From Streptomyces chattanoogensis (GTDB taxonomy: Bacteria; Actinomycetota; Actinomycetes; Streptomycetales; Streptomycetaceae), in contig NZ_LGKG01000176.1 in assembly GCF_001294335.1 (NCBI RefSeq), positions 1 through 35,556 of the forward strand: a stretch of DNA of 35,556 bases. The letters run 5' to 3'. The translations under genes were made by a program, and so were the position numbers. The notes under the pieces are model-generated. The model was not told the origin of the DNA. It ran no database searches and saw only the letters and a list, made by a program, of their open reading frames with translations. Positions within the stretch are counted from its first letter, which is position 1. Each line of letters starts with the position of its first letter. Shown piece after piece: positions 17,000 through 24,862 of this stretch.

Positions 17000-18037
17000 T
17001 CAGGAGGCATCGGGCTGCGGAGCCTGCTGCTCCCCGGCGGCGTCCGGGCCGGTCTGCCCACCCTGGCCCTGGCCGTCGGCCGAACCGCCGTCGCTGCCGC
17101 CGGTATCGCCGCCACCGTCGGAGGAGTGACCCGGAGACGGCCCGGTCGACGGGGACGTCCCGGGGTCCGGCGAGCTCTTGCCGCCGTCGGACGGGGTCGG
17201 CGTCGGCGACTGTGCACCGCGGCCGGACTCGCCGCCGGTGCCGGCGGAGCCGCTGGGGTCCGGGGACGGCCCGCCGGTACGGCCGTGCGTGTCGTTGCCG
17301 GTGGAGCGGCCCGGACCGGGCGCCTTGGGGCCGCTGGGCTGATGGCGCCCGCCGCTGCTGATGAGGTTGCTCAGCGTGGTGCCCTTCCGGCCGTCCGGGG
17401 TCTGCTGGGTGACCAGCTCCGTAGCGGTGACACCGCCCATCGCGAGCACGAAGACGGCGAGCGCGCCGAGCGCCGGCCGCTTCCAGCCGCGCAGCCGGGT
17501 GCCGTACGTCGTGGTGCTGACTTCCTCGGGCCGCCCGCCGCCGGCCCGCTCGTCCAGCCGCGGCACCAGCTGCGTCCGGTCGGCGGACCGGCCGCGGCGG
17601 TAGGCCTGGGCGGCCTGCGGGAGCGGTCGGGTGCGGTCCGTGGCGGGACCGGTGGTCCGGGCGGCGACGGCGGTGACGTCGTCCTGCGCGCCCTGTCTGT
17701 CGAAGGTCGGCAGCACCATCGTGCGCTGGGCACGGGCCACCGTCCCGGTGGTGGATCGAGGGTCGGTGGAAGGAAAGCGGCGCGGCTTCGGCCGGGTGGT
17801 GACCGTTGCTTCCTTGATCTGCTCGCCGGTGCGCCGGAAGAGATGCTGGAATATCGAGCCGCCGGTCGTGGCCACGACACTGACCAGACCCGCGCCGATG
17901 ATGGTTCCGTAGACGCCGAGCTGCCCCGCCAGATACGCGGCGACGGCCGCCGCGAGAGCACTGCCCGCGACCTGGGCAACGCTCAGGTCGATCCGCTTCT
18001 CCTTCTTCTTCCTGTCGGTTTCGGTTTCTTCGTCCAT
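17000..18037 (-). CDS. Membrane protein with long Ser/Pro/Gly-rich tail
   Basis: The 345-residue product has a basic, charged start (MDEETETDRKKKEKR), an Ala/Gly-rich hydrophobic stretch that could form two helices (about 25-65), a basic cytoplasmic linker to about residue 185, a third hydrophobic segment (ALGALAVFVLAMGGVTA) and then about 130 residues almost wholly Ser, Gly, Pro, Thr and Asp. The tail is probably outside the membrane in the wall. No enzyme motif is visible and the function is unknown. The ATG at 18037 is preferred (AAAGG six bases upstream) over a GTG at 18067 that lacks a ribosome site. Confidence 0.75.
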   Translation of the reverse strand: MDEETETDRKKKEKRIDLSVAQVAGSALAAAVAAYLAGQLGVYGTIIGAGLVSVVATTGGSIFQHLFRRTGEQIKEATVTTRPKPRRFPSTDPRSTTGTVARAQRTMVLPTFDRQGAQDDVTAVAARTTGPATDRTRPLPQAAQAYRRGRSADRTQLVPRLDERAGGGRPEEVSTTTYGTRLRGWKRPALGALAVFVLAMGGVTATELVTQQTPDGRKGTTLSNLISSGGRHQPSGPKAPGPGRSTGNDTHGRTGGPSPDPSGSAGTGGESGRGAQSPTPTPSDGGKSSPDPGTSPSTGPSPGHSSDGGGDTGGSDGGSADGQGQGGQTGPDAAGEQQAPQPDAS

Positions 18038-18549
18038 CTCCAACCTTTGATAGCCCCTTCCTTCCACCTTGCATGGAGAAGTGACCTTTTGGCGAAGGCG
18101 ATGGTTCCGATTCTGGAGATTGTGTGAACCTCACCACCTGTGACCACCGGTCACGGCGGTAGAGAGATCGACAAGGCGACCCGACTCGACTTCCGCACCA
18201 CAACTTCAGCGGCGCGGCGGTCCACTTCGGTGGCCCAAATGGAGTACTGTGGCGAGCCCTGGCCCGGGATCCCGTCCGGCTGCCCGGATCCGCGGGACGG
18301 GGCCCTGAAGACGGCACTCGGCCCGGGGCGCCGTCGCTCGGTACGGGTGATCGGTCACCGGGCACGCGGCATGGTCACCGAGCGTTACGACGCAAACCGG
18401 TAACCATGCCATAACGGCGTATCTTGGCCAAGCCTCGACACGCCGGGCAACTCGGCAATGTTGTGGCAGGCTGCACCCGGGCAGGCCACACTCGACTAGC
18501 GGAAGCAGCGACGCACGTGACGTCGGCAGGCACCACCCGGGAGGTCCCC
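18038..18549. other. 512-bp divergent region upstream of sepH
   Basis: No coding frame in this stretch looks real. It must contain the promoters of the minus-strand membrane protein gene and of sepH. The part at about 18050-18140 is unusually AT-rich for this genome (for example around 18081-18128), as expected for promoter DNA, but no hexamer pair can be fixed with confidence. Confidence 0.45.
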
Positions 18550-19638
18550 ATGCCCGAACTGCGTGTCGTGGCCGTCTCCAACGACGGCACACGGCTGGTG
18601 CTCAAAGCTGCGGACAGCACCGAGTACACGCTTCCGATCGACGAGCGGCTGCGCGCCGCGGTCCGCAACGACCGCGCCCGCCTGGGCCAGATCGAGATCG
18701 AGGTCGAGAGCCACCTGCGGCCGCGGGACATCCAGGCGCGGATACGTGCCGGGTCCTCCGCGGAAGAGGTCGCCCAGCTGGCCGGTATCCCCGTCGACCG
18801 GGTCCGCCGCTTCGAGGGCCCCGTCCTGGCGGAGCGCGCGTTCATGGCCGAGCGGGCCCGTAAGACTCCCGTACGGCGTCCCGGCGAGAACACCGGCCCG
18901 CAGCTCGGTGAGGCGGTCGCGGAGCGGCTGCTGCTGCGCGGCGCCGACAAGGACAGCGTCCAGTGGGACTCCTGGCGCCGGGACGACGGCACCTGGGAGG
19001 TGCTGCTGGTCTACCGCGTCGCCGCCGAGCCGCACTCCGCGACCTGGACGTACGACCCGCCACGCCGGCTGGTGCAGGCCGTGGACGACGAGGCGCGGGC
19101 GCTGATCGGCGAGGCCGACGACACGCCCGAGCCGAGCTTCCCGTTCGTACCGCGTATCGCGCGGCTGCCGCGCGACCGGCCGCTGGACCGCGCCCTGGAC
19201 CGCCAGATGCCGGACCGCGGCGAGCGGTCCGAACGGGCCGAGCGGGCGGCGCAGTCGGGCGGCGAGGACGGCGGGCCGCGGGTCGCCGAGGAGGCCACCG
19301 GCGAGCGCGACCGCGAGCGGGACTCGCTGACCAGCCTCCTGGAGGCGGTGCCGAGCTTCCGTGGCGACATGGTCGTACCGGAGACCGCCAAGGCGCCGCA
19401 GGGCGAGGAGGAGGCGGAGGAAGAGCTGGAGGAGCCGGCCGCCCCGGCAGCGAGCGCGGGCGCGGGTTCCGCGTACGCCGATGTGCTGATGCCGCGGGCC
19501 GTGGCCGGGCATCGTGACCGGCTGACGGGGACCACGGACCGGCAGGCCGAGGCGGACGGCGTACGACCGGGCCGCCGGGCCGCGGTGCCCAGCTGGGACG
19601 AGATCGTCTTCGGCACCCGGCGCAAGAAGCCGGAGTAA
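18550..19638 (+). CDS. sepH: Cell-division regulator SepH (DUF3071)
   Basis: SepH is an actinobacterial division protein that stimulates FtsZ assembly at septation sites. The 362-residue product has the conserved N-terminal DUF3071 domain (MPELRVVAVSNDGTRLVLK, then YTLPIDERLRAAVRNDRARL), a helix-turn-helix (SSAEEVAQLAGIPVDRVRRFEGPVL, about 76-100) and DSVQWDSWRRDDGTWEVLLVYR, followed by a disordered acidic linker from about residue 195. It ends with a short conserved segment RRAAVPSWDEIVFGTRRKK. GGGAGG lies five bases before the ATG. Its place near cutRS and hemH fits the Streptomyces core arrangement. Confidence 0.92.
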   Translation: MPELRVVAVSNDGTRLVLKAADSTEYTLPIDERLRAAVRNDRARLGQIEIEVESHLRPRDIQARIRAGSSAEEVAQLAGIPVDRVRRFEGPVLAERAFMAERARKTPVRRPGENTGPQLGEAVAERLLLRGADKDSVQWDSWRRDDGTWEVLLVYRVAAEPHSATWTYDPPRRLVQAVDDEARALIGEADDTPEPSFPFVPRIARLPRDRPLDRALDRQMPDRGERSERAERAAQSGGEDGGPRVAEEATGERDRERDSLTSLLEAVPSFRGDMVVPETAKAPQGEEEAEEELEEPAAPAASAGAGSAYADVLMPRAVAGHRDRLTGTTDRQAEADGVRPGRRAAVPSWDEIVFGTRRKKPE

Positions 19639-19652
19639 CGCCGCACGCCGTT

Positions 19653-19694
19653 GCGCAGGCGCCCGCCCCCGGCCCCGGGGGCGGGCGCCTGCGC
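19653..19694. terminator. Strong bidirectional terminator
   Basis: An 18-bp perfect inverted repeat (19653-19670 and 19677-19694) with a six-base loop GGCCCC separates sepH from the convergent sulfurtransferase gene. It is the longest perfect stem in the window. Confidence 0.9.
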
Positions 19695-19725
19695 GTGTCG
19701 GGAGCCGTACGGACCTCGGCGGGGC

Positions 19726-20565
19726 TCAGCCCGGCTGGGGGCCGGTGGCCACCGGGCGGGACGGGTCGCCCGACCATTCGCTCCAGGAACCGACGTACAG
19801 CGCGGCGGGGATGCCGGCCACGGCGAGGGCGAGCACCTGGTGGGCGGCGGAGACACCGGAACCGCAGTACACCCCGACCTCGGCGTCCTCGGTGGCGCCC
19901 AGTGACGCGAACCGCTTGGCCAGTTCGACGGCGTCGCGGAAGGTGGTGCCGCCGTCCACGACGTTCTCGGTCGTCGGGGCGGACACGGCGCCGGGGATAT
20001 GGCCGGCGACGCGGTCGATGGGCTCCACCTCGCCGCGGTAGCGCTCGGCGGCCCGCGCGTCCAGGAGGACGCCCCGGCGCGCCAGAGCGGCGGCGTCGTC
20101 CGCCGTCAGCAGCGGCAGCGCCCCCGGGACGGGTGTGAAGTCACCGGACTGCGGAGTCACTTTGTCGACACTCATGGCACCGCCGGACGCCTGCCAGGCG
20201 GCGAGGCCGCCGTCGAGTACGCGGACGTCCGGATGACCCGACCAGCGCAACAGCCACCAGGCGCGTGCCGCGGCCCAGCCCTGACCGCCGTCGTAGGTGA
20301 CCACCGGGCGGTCCGCGCGGACCCCGGCCGCCCGCATGGCCCCGGCGAAAACCGCCGGGTCGGGCAGCGGGTGGCGGCCTGCCGGACCGGGCGGGCCGGC
20401 CAGCTCACCGTCGAGGTCGACATAGACCGCACCGGGCAGGTGTCCGGCCTCGTACTGCGGGCGGCCGGGCGGGCCGCCGAGCTGGTAACGGACGTCGAGG
20501 AGCACCGGGGCGGCGGGCCCCGTCAACTCGCTCGCGAGTTCGGTAGCGGTGATGATGGCATTCAT
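19726..20565 (-). CDS. Thiosulfate/3-mercaptopyruvate sulfurtransferase
   Basis: The 279-residue enzyme has two rhodanese domains. The inactive first domain carries VLLDVRYQLGG and EAGHLPGAVYVDLD; the second carries GVLLDARAAERYRGE, VAGHIPGAVSAPT and the catalytic loop CGSGVSA with Cys234 as the persulfide carrier. A Gly-Ser-Gly-Val loop is closer to mercaptopyruvate-type than to classical thiosulfate-type enzymes, but specificity is uncertain. The ATG at 20565 is chosen because AAGGA lies eight bases upstream; an in-frame ATG at 20574 lacks spacing. Confidence 0.92.
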   Translation of the reverse strand: MNAIITATELASELTGPAAPVLLDVRYQLGGPPGRPQYEAGHLPGAVYVDLDGELAGPPGPAGRHPLPDPAVFAGAMRAAGVRADRPVVTYDGGQGWAAARAWWLLRWSGHPDVRVLDGGLAAWQASGGAMSVDKVTPQSGDFTPVPGALPLLTADDAAALARRGVLLDARAAERYRGEVEPIDRVAGHIPGAVSAPTTENVVDGGTTFRDAVELAKRFASLGATEDAEVGVYCGSGVSAAHQVLALAVAGIPAALYVGSWSEWSGDPSRPVATGPQPG

Positions 20566-20579
20566 GGGACTCATCCTTG

Positions 20580-20595
20580 CGTAGCGACAGCTACG
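20580..20595 (-). promoter_or_regulatory. Small hairpin in the sulfurtransferase leader
   Basis: CGTAGC (20580-20585) and GCTACG (20590-20595) form a 6-bp dyad with a 4-base spacer, just before the Shine-Dalgarno AAGGA of the minus-strand sulfurtransferase gene. It may be a protein-binding site or an mRNA hairpin. The rest of the 242-bp divergent region to 20807 shows no gene. Confidence 0.35.
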
Positions 20596-20807
20596 TAGAG
20601 AAGGCAGCGGCCCACCCTCCGTATGGCGGAGTTGGGCGAGTTGACGCCCCCAACGAACCGGATCCCGGCCAGCAAAACGGGCATTCTCCCCCGCGAACGC
20701 GCCAAGGACGGCGCGGCCGGGGCGCACAGCAGGTCACAGGGTGCGAGCATCTGCTCGGGCCCCGCGCCCGTCCCCCATGGCCACCATCCCGAGGCTCCGA
20801 GGAGTAA

Positions 20808-21590
20808 GTGACGATGACGACCGAGGCAGCGACTCGGCGGATGCCCGGCGCGCCCTGCTGGGTGAGCCTTCTGGCACACAGCCTGTCCGCGACGCAGGAG
20901 TTCTACGGCGCGCTCTTCGGCTGGGAGTTCCGTCCGGGACCGCAGCACTTCGGTCCGTACGCCCGGGCCTTCCTGGACGGGCGGGAGGTGGCCGGGGTCG
21001 GCGAACTGGCGCCCGACCGCCATCTTCCCGTCGCCTGGACCACCTATCTGGCGAGCGAGGACGCCGATGCCACCGCCGACCAGATCCGCTCCTGCGGCGG
21101 GACGGTGGCCGTCGGACCGCTGGACGCGGACGACGACGCGGGGCGGATGGCGATCGGTTCCGACCCCCAGGGCGCGATCTTCGGCATCTGGCAGGGCCGG
21201 TCGATGATGGGCACCGCGGTCAGCGGCGAGCCGGGCACCCCGGTGTGGAACGAACTGGTCACCCAGGAGACCAGCGTGGTGGAGCCGTTCTACGAACGGG
21301 TCTTCGGGTTCGAGGCGGAGCCCGTGGGTTCCGCCGACTTCGACTATCTGACCCTGCACATCAAGGGCCATCCGGTGGCCGGTATCCACGGGGTGGGCAA
21401 CGGCCCGCTGCGGGACCGCGGCCCGTACTGGATGACGTACTTCGCGGTCTCGGACACCGACGCGGCGGTGCGCCGGGTCACCGGGCTGGGCGGGCGGGTG
21501 CTGCAGCCGGCGCAGGACTCCGTGCACGGCAGGCTGGCGACGGTCGCCGACAGTGAAGGCGCCTCGTTCACGATCATCCAGAAGCGCTGA
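20808..21590 (+). CDS. VOC family protein with two glyoxalase-like domains
   Basis: The 260-residue protein consists of two vicinal-oxygen-chelate modules. The first (about 15-125) starts GAPCWVSLLAHSLSATQEFYGALFGWEF and ends DPQGAIFGIWQ; the second (about 140-258) starts VWNELVTQETSVVEPFYERVFGFE and ends DSEGASFTIIQKR. Such proteins include glyoxalases, dioxygenases and the mycobacterial Cfp30B type, so function is open. GAGGAG precedes both the GTG at 20808 and an ATG at 20814; either may be used. The gene ends 12 bases from the convergent tdk remnant. Confidence 0.9.
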   Translation: MTMTTEAATRRMPGAPCWVSLLAHSLSATQEFYGALFGWEFRPGPQHFGPYARAFLDGREVAGVGELAPDRHLPVAWTTYLASEDADATADQIRSCGGTVAVGPLDADDDAGRMAIGSDPQGAIFGIWQGRSMMGTAVSGEPGTPVWNELVTQETSVVEPFYERVFGFEAEPVGSADFDYLTLHIKGHPVAGIHGVGNGPLRDRGPYWMTYFAVSDTDAAVRRVTGLGGRVLQPAQDSVHGRLATVADSEGASFTIIQKR

Positions 21591-21602
21591 CGGACCACAC
21601 CG

Positions 21603-22140
21603 TCAGGGCGCGGTCCCTCGCGCTGCGTCGACCGGCAGGACGTCCGGGGAGAACGCGGCCGCACGGGCCGGTGGCGGAGGTCTGCCGACGGCGGTGATGA
21701 CGCCGGCACAGCACCTCGTAGCCCACCTCGGCCTGGGGGCGCGCCACATCGTCACCGGCATCACCGACCACATCGCCGACGACGACCCCCGCACCCTCCA
21801 CGACCATCCGGCCGTCGACGGTACGGGCATTGTGCGTGGCCCGGGCACCGCACCAGCGCAGCGCATCGACCTGCAACACCTCTACCCGGTCGGCGAGTTC
21901 CACCGGCCGCTGCGAGCCAGGGAAGAGCTTGCTGCGGACGTCGGTGGTGCTGCCGGACGCGAAGACATCGAGGCCGAGGTCGTCCACGACGCGGGCGAGC
22001 TGGTCGATCCGTTCGGGGGCGAGGAACTGCGCCTCGTCGGCGATGACGTAGTCGACCCGGCCGCCGGAGGAGAGCCGGCTGCATATCAGGCCCTGCAGTC
22101 CGCGGGCCGAGCGGTTGTGCTCGATCTGCAGAGCGAGGGG
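21603..22140 (-). pseudogene. tdk: Decayed thymidine kinase
   Basis: The minus strand encodes clear thymidine kinase fragments in order: LALQIEHNRSARGLQGLI, GGRVDYVIADEAQFLAPE (with the Walker B-like DEAQ), IDQLARVVDDLGLDVFA, TKLFPGSQR-like, WCGARATHNARTV, MVVEGA and YEVLCRRHHRRR. It is not functional as read. The ATP-binding P-loop (GTMDCGKST in the family) before LALQ is gone. About 38 residues are missing between GLI and the GGRVDY block (junction near 22080). The family FGITTDF reads as SGSTTDV. An extra G near 21669 shifts the frame, so the family ending ARAAAxSPDVLPV continues in another frame to a stop at 21603. Similarity fades upstream of 22140. Confidence 0.88.
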
Positions 22141-22363
22141 CCTTTTGCTTGAGTGTTCGCCATGTCCGGGTGGGCCTTCTGCGGCTCTCGGCAGAAACTG
22201 ACAACTCCATCGCGACCCCACGGTGTTGCTGCACCTGACGCAAGAACGGCCTGCGGGTCATCTCGGCCGAGCTCGGACCTCCGCCGAGTGCGTACGCGGT
22301 GAGCTCCGGCGCGCTGAAGGGGGGTTGGGCAGCGGTCGTCCGCACCGGGGCACGAACGGGCCG

Positions 22364-22383
22364 GGTACCGCCCGGGCGGTACC
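22364..22383. terminator. 20-bp perfect palindrome beyond the PBP gene
   Basis: GGTACCGCCCGGGCGGTACC is perfectly self-complementary. It lies about 30 bases downstream of the penicillin-binding protein stop on the minus strand, where a terminator is expected. The rest of 22141-22414 shows no gene. Confidence 0.55.
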
Positions 22384-22414
22384 GGGGAGCCCGTCCGCCC
22401 GCGTTCGCTCACGG

Positions 22415-24763
22415 TCACCGGCACTTGTGGTGGCGGCACTTGGGGCTCGTGATCGGGGCGTCCGGCGTGGGCGCGGGAGTGAGGGTCCCGCCCTTGCCGT
22501 TCTTGCCTGTTCTGTCGGTCCGGCCGGCCTTTCCGCCCTTGTTGGCGGGGGTGGTGGTCGGGGAGGGCTTGGGGGCGCCCGGTTCGTCGGTGCCGTGGCC
22601 GAGGGGGACGGGGGCGGGGAAGGGCGCGTCGGGGAGGCCGGCGAGGGCGTCGGTCATGTACTGGGTCCAGATTTCGGTGGGGATGTCGCCGCCGAACACC
22701 TTTTGCAGGCCGCCGACGCCCACCAGGGACTGGAGCTGGGGGTGGGCCGCGTCCTCGCGGAAGAGGACCACGGAGGTGGCCAGTTGGGGGGTGTAGCCGA
22801 CGAACCAGGCCGAATGGTAGTCGTCGGTGGTACCGGTCTTGCCCGCGGCTGTCCTGCCGAGGGCCTTGGCCTTGGTGCCGGTGCCCCGGGCTATGACGCC
22901 CCGGAGGACGTCGGTCACGTTGTCGGCGACGGCCGTCGGCAGCGCCCGTACGGGGGCGGGGGCGGTGAAGCCGGGGAGTGGGGAGCCGTTGTGGGTCACC
23001 TTGGTCACCGAGTAGGGGGTGGCCCGCATACCGGAGGCGGCGAAGGTCGAGTAGGCGCCTGCCATGCGAATGGCGCTCGGCGTCGAGGTACCGATGTAGA
23101 AGCCGGCGCTGGGGGCGGCGAGGCTGCTGTGGCGCAAGCCGAGGGCTTGCGCCGTCCCGGCCACGTTCCGGTAGCCGACGTCCTCTCCCAGTTGCACGTA
23201 CGGCGTGTTGACCGACTGCTCCATCGCCTTGCGCAGAGAGATGTGGCCCCAGCGCCGGGGGGTGTCGTTGTGCTGGTGGAGGAGGCCGGTGGGGTCCTTG
23301 TCGTCGGTGACGTCATTGCCCTGTTGGTCCTTGATCTTGATGCCGTCGTCACCGTTGAACTTGCTGGCCGGGGTGATCCGCGCCGGGGGCTCGCCGGGTT
23401 TCAGTACGGCCTGGTGCTGGAGCGCGGCGGCCAGGACGATGGGTTTGAACGTCGAGCCCACCGGGACGCCAGAGGTGTCGGCGTTGTCCGAGTAGTGGGC
23501 GTGGGCGTAGCCGGAGCCGCCGTAGACGGCGAGGATCCTGCCGGTCGTGGGATCGACCGAGGCGGCTCCGACCTGGACGTCCCGGTCGGCCGACCGGTGG
23601 GCGGGGTCGAGGCGTTGCGCGCGGACCTTGGCGACGGCCCTGGCCAGCTTCGCGGTCCGTTTCCTGTCGAAGGTGGTGTGTATCTGGTAGCCGCCCCTGC
23701 TCAGGCTGCTGTCGGTGATGCTCGGGTCGTGTGCCTGGGCGTACGACCGGGCGAGCTGGACCAGGGCGGTCTGGCCCGGGAGGCCCGAGCCGAGGGTCCA
23801 CTTCCTGGGTGCCGGGAATCCCGCGGCCGCGTACCGTGCCCGCTGCCCCGGCGTCAGCTTGCCGATCTTCACCATCCGGTCGAGCACCCAGGACCAGCGT
23901 GCCCGCGCCTTTGCCCTGGCCGTGGGGTCCGAGTCCGCGTGCTGGATGAGGCTCGGCTCGTTGACCGCCGCGGCGAGGAAGGCTCCCTGGCTCGCGTCGA
24001 GTTTCTGCACCGGAAGGCCGTAGTACATGCGGGCCGCGGCCTGGATGCCGTTGGCCTGCCGGCCGAAGAAGCAGGTGTTCAGATACCCCTGAAGGATCTG
24101 CTGCTTGCTCATGGCGGCGCCGATCTTGGTGGAGATCAGCAGTTCCTTGATCTTCCGCGAGACCGTCTGCGACGGGTCCAGGTAGGTGTTCTTGACGAAC
24201 TGCTGGGTGATCGTCGACCCGGACTGCACAGTGCCGCCCTCGGCCATGTGGGCGACGGCGCGGAGGATGCCCTGCGGGTCGATGCCCGGGTCGGTGTAGA
24301 AGGAGGCGTTCTCCGCGGCGATGAAGTCCCACCGCACGTCGGCGGGGACCTGTGAGAGCGGGACGTTCTGCCGGTTGACGCTGCCGTCGGTCGCCAGGAC
24401 CCTGCCGTCCGACCAGTAGTAGACGTTGTTCTGCAGCAGTGTCGAGGGGTTGGGGTCGGGGATGGTGACCGTGGCGTAGGCATAGCCGACGGCCGCCGCC
24501 GTGCCGCCGAAGAAGAACAGGAAGAGCGCCAGCAGTTGACGTATCGACGGCAGCCAGCGGCGCGGGCCCGTCCTGCCCCGGTGCGGGTAGTCGATCCACC
24601 GTCTCTTCTCCGGCCTCTTCTCCGGCGCCGTTCTCCGGGCACGGCGTGACGTGCCCGGTCCGGGGGGCCGGTGCCGCGAGGGGCGGTGGCCCGTGGTGCG
24701 GACATCCTCAGCAGGCGTGCCGCCACGGGACTGCTGCGACGGTCGGCGCCGGTGTCCGCTCAT
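22415..24763 (-). CDS. Class A penicillin-binding protein (transglycosylase/transpeptidase)
   Basis: The 782-residue enzyme polymerises and cross-links peptidoglycan outside the membrane. It has a basic Pro-rich cytoplasmic tail (1-72), one membrane helix (about 73-97), a GT51 domain (about 115-300) with catalytic Glu151 in AAENASFY and SGSTITQQ (181-188), and a transpeptidase domain with SxxK at Ser437-Lys440 (STFK), SxN at 517-519 (SVN) and KTG at 642-644. GT51 motif 1 reads EN instead of the common ED. The C-terminus is a Thr/Pro/Lys-rich tail ending KCRHHKCR. It is the last gene of the mat-like operon, which suggests that wall synthesis is coordinated with export of a surface polysaccharide. 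Confidence 0.93.
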   Translation of the reverse strand: MSGHRRRPSQQSRGGTPAEDVRTTGHRPSRHRPPGPGTSRRARRTAPEKRPEKRRWIDYPHRGRTGPRRWLPSIRQLLALFLFFFGGTAAAVGYAYATVTIPDPNPSTLLQNNVYYWSDGRVLATDGSVNRQNVPLSQVPADVRWDFIAAENASFYTDPGIDPQGILRAVAHMAEGGTVQSGSTITQQFVKNTYLDPSQTVSRKIKELLISTKIGAAMSKQQILQGYLNTCFFGRQANGIQAAARMYYGLPVQKLDASQGAFLAAAVNEPSLIQHADSDPTARAKARARWSWVLDRMVKIGKLTPGQRARYAAAGFPAPRKWTLGSGLPGQTALVQLARSYAQAHDPSITDSSLSRGGYQIHTTFDRKRTAKLARAVAKVRAQRLDPAHRSADRDVQVGAASVDPTTGRILAVYGGSGYAHAHYSDNADTSGVPVGSTFKPIVLAAALQHQAVLKPGEPPARITPASKFNGDDGIKIKDQQGNDVTDDKDPTGLLHQHNDTPRRWGHISLRKAMEQSVNTPYVQLGEDVGYRNVAGTAQALGLRHSSLAAPSAGFYIGTSTPSAIRMAGAYSTFAASGMRATPYSVTKVTHNGSPLPGFTAPAPVRALPTAVADNVTDVLRGVIARGTGTKAKALGRTAAGKTGTTDDYHSAWFVGYTPQLATSVVLFREDAAHPQLQSLVGVGGLQKVFGGDIPTEIWTQYMTDALAGLPDAPFPAPVPLGHGTDEPGAPKPSPTTTPANKGGKAGRTDRTGKNGKGGTLTPAPTPDAPITSPKCRHHKCR

Positions 24764-24782
24764 GGGCTCGGATCACTGTCCT

Positions 24783-24862
24783 CTCGGTACAACTCGGTAT
24801 AACTCGGTACGACTGAGTACGACTCGGTACGGCCCAGGACGGCTCAGTACGGCTCAGTACGA
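24783..24862. repeat. Decamer tandem repeat between GT2 and PBP genes
   Basis: Eight contiguous imperfect copies of a 10-bp unit (consensus CTCGGTACGA; variants include CTCGGTATAA, CTGAGTACGA and CTCAGTACGG) fill 24783-24862. They take up nearly the whole gap before the PBP start and run into the last codons of the deacetylase-GT2 gene. A period of about one helical turn means the same DNA face is repeated. Function unknown: a regulator array or replication slippage product. Confidence 0.8.

Noticed and set aside
22201..22345. Extension of the tdk remnant to an ATG at 22210 or to frames starting at 22345
   Set aside because: The ATG is in a different frame from the kinase text, and no P-loop or other kinase residue can be read upstream of 22140; similarity to the family start is too weak to claim.
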